A DNA stretch of 64,000 nt from Chionis minor (Eukaryota > Chordata > Aves > Charadriiformes > Chionididae), in assembly GCA_013398295.1 (NCBI GenBank), contig VZSF01003152.1, positions 1,190,975-1,254,974 of the forward strand, given 5' to 3'. Below the pieces are notes generated by a model. That model did no database searches and was not told the DNA's origin. It saw only the letters and a program-made list of their open reading frames with translations. Positions 33,677-44,200 of this stretch are shown here, piece after piece. The stretch's first letter is position 1. Each line of letters starts with the position of its first letter. A program made the position numbers and the translations under genes.

Positions 33677-34713
33677 TCGTCCCACCGGCGGGCGGGCACC
33701 GGCCGTGCGGGAAGCCGAGCCGGAAAGTTTACGCTGCAAATAGCGGTGCCTGCTGCTAGCACGGCAGCTATTAACCCAATTAACCCCTTATTAGTAACTG
33801 CCGGGGCTCAGCCTGGCGGCTCCCGGCGCGGGGGTTCACCCCCTCTGGGCCGGGCTGTACTTTTATTCATCGCAGCATCCCAAAGCGGCGCTGCTCGTGC
33901 CTGCCCCAGGCTCCGCCAGCCTCGGGGAAGTTGGGAATGGGCTCGCCACAGGTTTTCAGGCACATACTCCAGCCGCTAGAGCGTGGTTTCTCCTCCCGAA
34001 GGTGGAGAAACTGAGGCAGGGAGAGGCAGGAGGGTCCCCCCCCTCCCAGGGCTGCCTGGTGTCCAAAGCAGGAGCAGATCCCAGATTTCCCCGACTGGGT
34101 TTGGGGGAGAAGGAGAACAGTTACACAACTCCAGCGTCCCCGGCTCTTCCCGCAGCACAGCGCATTTCCACGCTCCCCGCGGACCTGTTGTAGGTGACAG
34201 CAAGGCTGCCATCCATGAACGCTTTCCTGTGAAGCTGGCTGGGGGAGCTCCATAAACTGTGGGATTTTCCCCCGAAGCTCTCTGTTTCGAGGCAAAAATC
34301 CCTGTTTAAGTGACCCAAATCATTCACCGAGATGATCTTGTGGCTGGTGGGCTCGGCTCGGAGCGTTCCCAGGGCACGGGCGTAAACCTGCCGAGCTGGT
34401 GAATGGACTTTTAGGGCAGGGATTTGTAGGCAGCGCTTTGGAGAGCCGGGATCTGGGGTGACAAGACTGTTTGGCAGCTGGTTTTGCTTTAGTTCTTCCG
34501 TAATAAGCTAAAGCGCTTCTGTTCGCAGCCTGCTCCGCGTGGCGCGTTCCTTCGGCAGCGCGTTAATTTTGCGCGGCTTTGAACGTGGCGTCTTCACAGC
34601 CAACCCTCCTGTTCCCTCCCCTGTCTTTAAATCTGTGCCCCAGGCAAGGGCATGTCTTCCAGGCTGGAAATGAGTCCTCAGTAATCTTGAGACCAGAGAA
34701 AAGATTTGTAGGA
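33677..34713 (+). other. WHRN intron 1, GC-rich start
   Basis: GC-rich sequence leaves the CpG island. A tandem TTAACCC motif (33771-33786) sits in a short AT-rich block, resembling a homeodomain or HNF1-type half-site pair. No alternative exon could be supported. Confidence 0.5.
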
Positions 34714-34726
34714 ATTTCTTTTTTTT

Positions 34727-34769
<43 letters not shown>

Positions 34770-34802
34770 NTTTTTTTTTTTGTTTATTTGTTTGTTTTTT
34801 TC
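34714..34802. repeat. Poly-T / T-rich tract with an internal N
   Basis: Nearly continuous T for about 85 bases with a single N at 34770, then TGTTTATTTGTTTG. The N shows that the homopolymer length is unresolved. It could be the reverse-strand poly-A tail of a retroposed sequence, but no parent element was recognised next to it. Confidence 0.85.
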
Positions 34803-37800
34803 CTAATGGCAGGACAGCCAAGGTGTAAGCTTTTGGAAGGTAGCCTGCAATTTTGTGCCCTGAGGATTGCCAAACCCCCGTATTTTGGCTGCAGAGTCGG
34901 GATGGGTAGAAACCAGGTGGCAGGAATTCTCTGCTCTGTTAAATGACTTCATCGCTAATTCAACCTGCTCTGCTGGGTAATTCTCATCACTTTCTGCTTT
35001 TCTCTAATACAATGTACGTGATGTCTTTTAGATACTATTAATACTGAGTGAAACTAAGTGCTTCCCACACAGAAATAACTCCTGTAGCACGCAGTTTGCC
35101 GAGGGCTTGTTTTGTGACAAGAGCTGTATTTTTTTTAATGGGGGTAGGAAAGAGAAGCTTAGAAACTGTCTGCTTGTGAGCTGGACTTCGTTAAGCAGCA
35201 GTTTCATCATGCACCCAGGTCTGCTGCATCTTCTAGAGCTCTTGTTATGTCTGGGAAGGGGTTTGTGACCCACGTAGGGGTTGGTAGGAAACACTTCCCT
35301 TGGGAAGAGGCACAGGGTGATTTACAGTACAGCTGTAAGAGTTGCTTTGGGGATTTTAAAATTAAGCAAGTGCTCGTTTGTCCTTGCATGCTACATTTGG
35401 GGGGGGGGGATGAAGAGTGGATAGCATTCAGCGAGGCTGAAGGGCTCCCTTCAGAGGATTTCCCTGGGGTTAAGGTACAAACACCTCAGCCTAATGTTTT
35501 GAAGACCGTGCAGGGTGTCAGAGCCGCAGGGACAAGAGGGGGTGATGTACAAGGGTGGCTTGACCCCCGTGTTCTCTGCTTCCCCTTGAAGCCCGGGATC
35601 TCGGGCTCTGTCGTGACGGGAGTGTTAACGGCTCTGCGAAGGCATCTGGCTGTGGGCTGGTGTCCTCCGGCAGCGCGAACCTCGCTGCGTCCCGACCTCC
35701 TGGCTGACGGCTGCGGGGTCTGCTCTCCCAGGATCGGTGGGGAGAGAAGGGTTGGAGGAGCAGGCTGGGTTTGAGCCTGGAATTCACGCGTGTGTTGCAC
35801 TCGGGGATCAAATGCAGCCAGAGGCTTTCTTAATACAAAACCACGTCTGCGTAGCTGCATCTCCCGAGTGCTGCCTGTCTGCTTTGGAGGAGTAGATGTG
35901 GGGAAGTCTCCGTCAGAAGCTGTCTGATTCCAGCACAGCTTCCGTTCCTGCCTGTGCCGCGATGGTCTGGCTCTCCATCTGTCTGAGGAGGAGCACGTTT
36001 CCCCGCTACGCTTCCATCTTGACTGTCCTGCAGCAAGAAACTGTCTGTCTAGGGCAGCGTTGTTATTCATAATATGCAGAACGTGTTGTTGTGAGAGAAG
36101 TTGTCAAAGCTTGTTCTTCGGGGCATAAGACGATCGCAGAGGTCGGGAAGGCTCTTCCCCTGCTGGCCTGCCCTGTTCCCGGGCACATCGCGCTCTCCGG
36201 GGTGAGCACGACAAACTTACAGAATCAAAAATCAACTTTCTGGCTGCTGGGGTGCTCGGAGGTGCCCAGCTGTGAATAGGGGCAGTGAGGCAGCTGTTCT
36301 AGTGGAGAAACAAATAAAGACTTAGTCTTAACTTGGTTTGTATAATCTTGGAAAAGCATTCATGCAGTTCGTTTTACAAATTGTGATAGCGCAATTGTCA
36401 CTTTTTCATGCGTGTCTGGCCATGGAGGAGCACCCCAGCCCTTTCCAGCCCTCCTCTCTAGGAGGAGAAGCACTGCCCGTGGGGTGGGAGCAATTCCTGT
36501 CTTCTGCCTTGTATTTTCAGGCATCGCTCAGAGCCATGATGTACCGAAAGCGGAATCATGGCACCAAATGAAAACTGCCGCGATGCTGGGCCAAGAAGAC
36601 AAAAATAATGGGCTGCACACTGTCCCAGCTCAAAACTGGCTGATGGCCTGTGACCGGTGCAATGGGGTTTGTAGATATTTTAGTGTAAATTAGATAAAAA
36701 GTAGAATTCTGACTTAAATGACAAGATTACCTAAGCACTCCAAATCAATTCACTTAATGACCAGCTTCTTAACCTTTATGTGAGTAGCAGAGTTTTATGC
36801 CTTGTCTGCTTCGTGTTCTCCGTTTCATCCAAATCAAAATTAAATGACTCCATTAGAATTATAGCTCTATCATTCCAGCATTCAAGAGTGCACTTTAGCA
36901 AAAGATCACTGCAGTTTGAGTTATGGTGTAAGTGGAGAAGTTTGTATTGTCTCTCATATTTTTTAGAGCTCGCTTGGCTTTCATCAGCCTTGCTGTATGG
37001 TGCAGGGTTGGTATTGTAGCAGTTGTGCTGAAAGTTTGTATTGATAAGTTGTAATGTTTTGTCCAGAATTATTAAACTTGAGGTGCTTGTGGCTTTGGAT
37101 CACCAAAACATTCCATAGGGGGGTGTTTCTCCTCTATTCTGAGGTTTGTGTTAAAGTCACGCTCCCTTTCTCCTCCACCCTTTACTTTTGTTGCTTTGCG
37201 GTAGGTTTTTATGACCTTTAAATAGTTGAGGGAGGAAGGGGAGAAGAGAAAGTGTAAGCTATCGTTACTCTGATGGATCATTCCTGACTGAGGATTTGGC
37301 TTAATGAGCTACACCAGCCTCAAAAGAGCTGCGCTGATTCCACCGTTTGCCCTGCTGCGTCCTTCTGTTCGTGCTGGCAGCTGGGCAAATCCAGATGAGC
37401 TTGATCAAAATCACCAAAACTAGACTAATTTGTCTTCAGCGGTCTTGGGGAGTGTGATTCTTTCGTCTAGGTAAATCTGTGGTAGCTTTGCCAAAGTCAA
37501 CAGGCTCGCGTCGGGTTTATTCTGAAGGAACTCGGGAAATTCAAGTCTGCTGTCTTGGGTTCTTCAGAGCAGCTTCGGAGAGAAGCGGTGGGTTTAACTG
37601 CGGGCATGGTGGGGCCGGGGAAAAGCTTGTGGTGAGGCAGATGTGTCATGGACAAGGCAAAGGTGTCCATAATGCAGCACTGTATTCTGCTACCTCTCCC
37701 TCCCTGCTGCAGCCCTGCCTGAGATCGCTCTCCTGCCACGGACCGGGATCACATGGCATCACCGGCCACCTCGGGCTCCCTGCTCCGGTCGAGGGAGGTT

Positions 37801-40770
37801 TTCACTCCTTCCAAACCAGCCTTTCCGTCTCCTGCTCGGGTAGTGTCAAGTGGGCATATAAAATAATTAAAAGGAGATTAAAATTCTTTTGCTGTTCTAT
37901 TCATTTGGACTTTAATGATGGCAAACAAGGTGATCTCTTCTGAGACCATAATATTTCATACAAGGTAGAAAGGGCTCCAGCTGCTCGTGCTCCGGGCGCT
38001 TGTGGTGGTGTTAAAAGACCGCTGAGAAATGACAGAAGAGACATGAAGCCCTGAGCCTTTGAAGCATATTCAGACCAATTCTACCTTCCAGGCAGCTTAA
38101 GAAAAAAGCAAATCTCGCTTTGTTGTTTCTTGTGATGCCCGATTAATTGATTGTCATTATCCGAGACTGCTTATTTGCTGTCGTCGGTCATCACCACTGC
38201 ACTGTGCTGGCATTGTAACTGCTAGTAGGAATGAACGCAGCTTGGTTTGGTTCCTCTGGTTGGTTTTTAACCCTTCCAAGTACTTGGAGTCGTGGACTAT
38301 CGCACACAGTCATGGCTGAGATGAACGAGGAGTGAAAGCAACACAGCCATCCCCGGATTCTGTAAAGATGCCAGGCTTGTTCCTTTAAATGCCTGCTTGC
38401 TTATCGCTGTACCTCTGTATTTTTAGAAGTTACTGACTGATCCAAGGCTAGAAACCTCTCCCTTTCCCAAGGGATCTCAGGTAGCTGGAGCATGGAAAAG
38501 AAAGATGTGACTAGCATCTACCCTAGGAGTTAGAGCAGTAACCTATTCCTTGGCCTCTGGGTCTGCATAGAAACAAAAAAAAAAAACAAGAACTGCACAC
38601 AAAAAAGCACCTACAGCTTAAAACGCAGGTGCTGGGCAAAGCCACAGGTTTCTGCTTTTTTGTCCTGCAAGCGGGTTCCGTTTTAACTTCTGCAGCCAGC
38701 TGGGCTCAGAGGGAGAGGGTGGGAAGTGTGAAGCCACCAGGATCTCTTCCTAGGAAAAAGGGGGAGGGAAAGAGGTCGCTCTTGGCCTTGGAGGCATCTG
38801 CATTTTAAATTAGTTTTAATGCTCCTTAAAGGGAAGGGCTGGTGGCAGTGCCAGAGCGGGGATCTGGCAAGTGAGGCTCTCGGTTTCACAGGCGGATCTG
38901 GCGGCGGAGCCGGCTCCAGCGCTGTACCTCGGCGAGCACTGGGAGCCGACGCTCCGTTCTCATGGTGAGCTAATCTGAGCTGATCAAATTAATATCACGT
39001 GGAATGTGGCGTGGGGTGAATGGGCAGGTCCAGGGAGCGTCTGTGGGAGCGGGGGCTCAGCTGTGGCAGGGGAGCTGGGAGCAGGTTATGTTCGCTGCTC
39101 TGCTGCTTATTTCCCTCAGTGGGCAAGTTACTTAGTCATCTGTTTCCCTTCATTACACCCGCAAATCACAATCAGCCCTAATGAAATCAAATGACATTAT
39201 ACTGATGGGAAAGAGTAGAATGGGGTCCTTAATCTCTCCTCTCCTCATAATGCGAGGAGGATGGTACTCGGCATCGGTATTGGCTTGTTCATCAGGGGTA
39301 GTATTGTTAGGGCATCCTTGAGTTCTTGGAGCACCAATGTTATTTAGTGGGCTTCTTGTAAATAAACAGGTTTGCCTCAGTCGAGAAATTGATAGGATAA
39401 CCTGAAGGATAAAAGCCTGATTTTCCTTCCAGCGCCCATTAGAAGAAAACAAAAGTGTTAGTGTGCAGCATAGCTGGTGAGTTAAAATATCTTTCAGTCA
39501 GTTCTTCTGTCCTCAGGGAAGACGATGGATTTTCTTGACACCTTCCTCAATGTCACGTCTGCTCGCAGAATTATTCGCCTCTGAATCCCCTCGCCTAAAC
39601 TGACAGTGTGTCTGCTAAAATGATTTGGTTTAGTTTCTTTTGACTGGGTGTAAATAGAGGCAACGGAGGGACCCGGGCAGCCTGGAGGAACTCTGTTCCT
39701 CCCAGCTTCTTGCTGCTGGATTCAGAAACTGCGTCTGAGCTCCTCGGGGTAGGATGTGCCAGCAGGGCCAGCTGGAAGAGCCTCTGCTTTGTGTGGGCGC
39801 TGACTGGGTATCCTTGGTGCGTAGTCGAGCGTCTCGCTCGTTTCCCCCCCATCGGGTCTTTCAAAGTTAGCTTTTCCGCCAAGTAATTAAGTGTGTCTGG
39901 ACAATACGGGTTTGGTGGTGGTTCTCGTGGTCTTTTCCAGCGCGGTTTGGTGTGGAGGTGAATGAGAAGACAAGAGGAAGCAGGGCAGGGGGGGAGGAAC
40001 GCTTTAATCTAGATTGCCCCCCCAATCCCCTCCAGAAAGTGTAAAATACACATAGCGGATTTCTGTTGAAATAAGGCTATGTGGAGTTTTCTGCTGTTTT
40101 TAAGATTGTCCTGCACTTGCCTGAGGGATACGCTGGGCAGTGACCAGCTTTGAGGGGATGGGGGGTAACAGAGAGGTTGTCTTGAAGCGGGGATGGGGAG
40201 CGTCAGCCCTTGGAGGGGTTTGGGAGAAAGCCCTGGAGCTAGGATTTCATTTGACCTTTCCAGGTAAAAGGGACTTTGGGCTTCCTGATGCCTTGGGGCT
40301 AAATGTGTGCAATCACCATAATTATGCATCAATTTGCATTTATTTGCATAAATACCACTACTTGAAAGCCAAACTGCTGTCACCTTTGCCTTGGGAGAGT
40401 GGGAGAGGTTGGACTGTGCCTCCTGCAATTCCCATTTGTCTTCCTGACGGGGAGGCCGTTCCGCACCCTCCATCCCCTGCGCTGTGTTACCGCTGCTTTC
40501 CTCTCCCCCAGCGCTCCATCTGGAGTGCCGCCGCTTCCCTTCGTCCCTCCTGCTGTCTGTTTCTCTCTCCACATGCCTCTGTCTCACCTTTCTCTTGTGC
40601 TTCGTTCCTGCCTGTGCCGGCCGCGCGTCCTCCCCGCGCAGGGATGAGCTGTTTGCGTACGTCGGTGCAGATGAGGCTCCCGGTTCCTCCGCACGGAAGC
40701 AGTTCCCTGGTCTTTGTCGGGCAAGGTGGGGAGGGGATACGTGTGGTCCAGAGCATCTTATTTACAGCTA
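34803..40770 (+). other. WHRN intron 1, unique part
   Basis: No exon or named repeat was seen in about 6 kb. A G-run lies at 35397-35409 and poly-A at 38575-38586. The notable element is a POU-type motif cluster at 40316-40349, listed separately. Open frames here have no recognised domain. Confidence 0.5.
40316..40349 (+). promoter_or_regulatory. Candidate enhancer core: POU4-like site plus two octamers
   Basis: On the minus strand 40316-40329 reads ATGCATAATTATGG, close to the POU4F (Brn-3) preference for GCATAATTAAT-type sites. On the plus strand two perfect octamers, ATTTGCAT, lie at 40332-40339 and 40342-40349, exactly 10 bp apart. The block lies in an AT-rich island of intron 1. POU4F3 is an established hair-cell factor and WHRN is a hair-cell gene, so the link is plausible, but function is inferred from motifs alone. 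Confidence 0.4.
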
Positions 40771-41262
40771 CACAGAAAATCACTTGGGTTGGAAGAGACC
40801 TTCAAGATTGAGTCTGACCATAAACCTGATGCTGCTAAAACACCCCTGACCCATGTCCCTCAGCACCACGTCTGCCTTTAAATACCTCCAGGGATGGTGA
40901 TTCCACCACCCCCCTGGGCAGCCTGTTCCAATGCTTGATAACCCTTTCCATAAAGTTTTTCCTAATATCCAACCTAAACCTCTCCTGGCGCAACTTGAGG
41001 CCATTTCCTCTTGCCCTATCGCTTGTCCCTTGGGAGAAGAGATTGACCCCCACGTCGCTATAACCTCCTTTCAGGGAGTTGTAGAGAGTGAGAAGGTCTC
41101 CCCTCAACCTTCTCTTCTCCAGGCTGAACAATCCCAACTCCCTCAGCTGCTCCTCATAAGACTTGTTCTCCAGACCTCTCACCAGCTTCGTTACCCTTCT
41201 CTGGACACGCTCCAGCACCTCCACGTCCCTCCTGTGCTGCACGCTGCAGTCTGGAGCAGGGG
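40771..41262 (-). mobile_element. CR1 LINE with readable ORF2 C-terminus, antisense in WHRN intron 1
   Basis: The reverse complement reads through about 130 codons of the CR1 ORF2 C-terminus without a stop: [60 protein letters not shown] and HWNRLPRG can all be recognised. The 3' UTR follows and ends near 40771-40800 (complement of TTGGGTTGGAAGAGACC). The 3' UTR matches the subfamily of 23266-23440. The 5' part, including the reverse-transcriptase catalytic core, is absent, so this is a dead copy. Confidence 0.93.
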
Positions 41263-44200
41263 ACAGTCTCTCCCCGTGCATTTTTACGGCACCTGGTAAA
41301 CGTGGTGTGAACCAAGGCGTGCAGTGGGAACTGGTAATTTCTCCTGGCTGCAGAGAGGAGCCTGGAGGTAGGCTTTGGGGGCAGGCAGGCGGGTAGTGCC
41401 TCTGCCCGCTGCCTTCTCTGTCCTTTCTGCTGACGGAGGAACGGTTCAGCCGATGCGGCACAATCAATCTGCCTGTCGGAGTCCTGCCCCTGCAGCCCCA
41501 TAGACACAGCCAGCCTCATCCTTCCCGCTGGCCCTCAGGTGGATTTGCCCGCTCTAGCTGAGCCCGCAAGCTTAAAAATACCTGAGTCCACCTGGTTCCA
41601 GCAGGGATAGGGCAGAGTTTTCCCCAGGATAGGGCAGGAAATAGTGGTTAGACGAACTTGTGCAAATTGTTCCCCCCATGGTGCTGGAGCATGCTGGAAA
41701 AGCTTCCTCTGCCTCCCTCCTGTGGTATCTCTGCATCTCTTTCCCCTTTGTAGCTTTTTCTTTTTCTTTTTTTTTTTTTTTTCCCCCCAAGTCTGCGCCT
41801 TACTTTTCGGGGACTTGGTGCAAAATTGCGTGGTGCTTCAATGATTGATAGCCTCCATGCTGACCTTTGCAGCTTGCAAATGGAGCGAGCGCTTGGATGC
41901 CCATTATCCGAGAAGCCAGAGAGCTCCGGCGAGTCTATTATGGCCGGAAGAAAGCAGCTTGCGTCTGTGGCAAGGGGGAGGATGGCTCATAGTTAATGCT
42001 TCTTGTATCAAACTGTGATCTACCCACTAACGGAATGAATTGGAATAGATTGCTCATTTCATTAGCGGCGAAGGTAAGTGAGTGGGCTGTATCCGTATGA
42101 GACGCATATTTTATTCAGGCTGCCAGAAGAATGCCGGTGATTAATTGCAATTGATTTCTGACATCTGTGTGCCTGGGGGGGGGGAATTTTTGAAGGCCTG
42201 GAAGATGCTTTTGCACAGCCTTCAACCTTTCGGTGCCCTGGAGAAGTGGAAAGAACAAGGGGAAAATTCTGCAGGAGGCGGGAGAGGAAAAGCCGTTGGT
42301 AATGTGAGATGTGCCGGGCGAGAATGGCCTGGCACAGGCGGCTTTCAGGAAGGGTGGCAGCTGTCAAGCTTGATCTTAGCAAAGAACATTCTGTCTTGTG
42401 TGTTGGTTTGGGGTTTGGTTTTTGGCTTTTTTTAAAAGGTGATAACTGTGGGTACATGAGATGTGTGGTTTTTTTTTTTTGATTATTTTAAGCAATTTAC
42501 TTTGCTCTCAAAGGACTTGATAGCTAATTAAATAGTGTGTTGTCAAGGGATCTGTGGCCTTATGGAATCAATCTGCCCCTCTCTCTGGCACTTGCTTCTT
42601 CTAATAGTATTTCTAGGCAATTGGTGACTGTTTTCCTGCTAAACGTTTTGGCACTGATCCCCAGATTGGACTAAATTTATTTCCTTAAGCTTGCCTTCTA
42701 GCAGGTGTGCTTGCACATTGTGGTGCTGGTGTTAAACACTTCATACCACCATCTTCAGCTGCATTAGAGGTGGGGCAAAGCCAAATTTTCATCTGAGCCT
42801 GGAGCAAAACAGAGCAGCACTGCAAAACATGGAGCAAGTCCCCGGAGTGGTCTGAGAAAGGAAATGGAGGTGCAGTCTGTACTGCCTGGCTTTGTGGAGG
42901 GGATTAAGGAGGTGGAATTATTTTATTTAATGGTCCACCGCCGATGGGTTAGGTTTAGTACGCCCGTCAAATAACATGCCTTTCCAAAGAGCCTGCGGGA
43001 TGAGTTACGCTGGTGCTTTTGTGGTGATGTCTCTGCAGTCGTCGGACGCAAGACGACTTGTGTGTCGGTGAGGGAGAAGTTCTCCTGTGTGCTATTCCCA
43101 TCCGGAGTCTCCATGGGCCCTAGGCTTTTCATGTTAGATGAAAACTTCAGCCTGAAAACCTTTTCCTTTTGTCGCGGGGAGCCGGGGTGACCTGCTTCGT
43201 GGCAAGTGTATTGTTCATGTGGGCAGGTGCTGGCCCTCGCGCTTGCCGTTGTTGGTTTGTAAGTAGGGCGGACAACAAAATTGAGGACGGTGGACTCGTT
43301 CCAGCTTGCTGGCATCTCACTGGGAATGGGGAAAGGCAAAGTGCTGAGCATCCGAGCAGCAGATAACCTGCCAGGCACAGGGACCGGCAGCCTGAAGGCT
43401 TACAAAGGAGGAGGGTACAGTAGTGGAAACCTCTCATAAACCCCCCCCTTCCACCAAGGGGCCACTGCAGCTCAAAAGCCTGGGCTCAGATGGGTGCTGG
43501 GACCCTCTGCAAATACACTGCAGGAGGCCAGGGTGGCTGCACAGCGTGGGAGAAGCCAATGTGACAGAGCTGGAAGATAATTCCTGCTGATTGCTCGATG
43601 TTCAGGGAGATCAGCTGGAAAACGGGTCCTGCCCTCTGCTGTAGATATGGTCCCTGCTGGCCAAAGTGCCTGTGCGATGGCAGGGAAAGATGTGTTGAAG
43701 AAGCTGCCTGTGTGGGTCCCTGCTCTGTCAGTAATTAGCACCCCTGCTTGTCAGTTAGCTCCTTCTCACCAGCCCTGAGAAGCTAAATTAAAATGAAACA
43801 GAGGAGGGAATAATCCTGCTTGCTGGGACAGCTGGAGAAAGATGAGGACTCTTAGGGCTGGATCTGCCCTTGGATACCGGTCTGAATCTGCCCATCCAGG
43901 ACTGGCTTCCCCCATGTCCCGGGGCTTCCAGCTGGCTTAGCAGAGTCAGTGCCAGCCTCCCCTCGTGGGAGAGGAAAGTGAAGCCCATGGCAATGGTCCT
44001 GGAGGTGCAGAGCTCCAGCCATAGGCTGTATCTGGGCTCTGTCCGTCAGCTCAAAGTCTGCCCAGGCTGCTGGTGGCTCCCAGGGGATGCCAGGACTCCT
44101 TTGGACACCATGTCCCTGGGGAGGGGGCTAAGGCGAGTGGAGCTGGCTCTGGCGAGCGGCGGTGGCTGTTGTCTTCTCCGATAACCTGACATTGACTGCC

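Noticed and set aside
32541..33743. 400-codon open frame across the WHRN gap on the plus strand
   Set aside because: It runs through Ns and reads exon 1 in a frame different from the whirlin frame. The true frame is fixed by the PDZ1 match and the donor at 33340.
33995..34030. Possible MIR core (GAGAAACTGAGGCAGGGAGA)
   Set aside because: A short common word with no supporting flanks; the similar word at 45266 belongs to a local tandem repeat.
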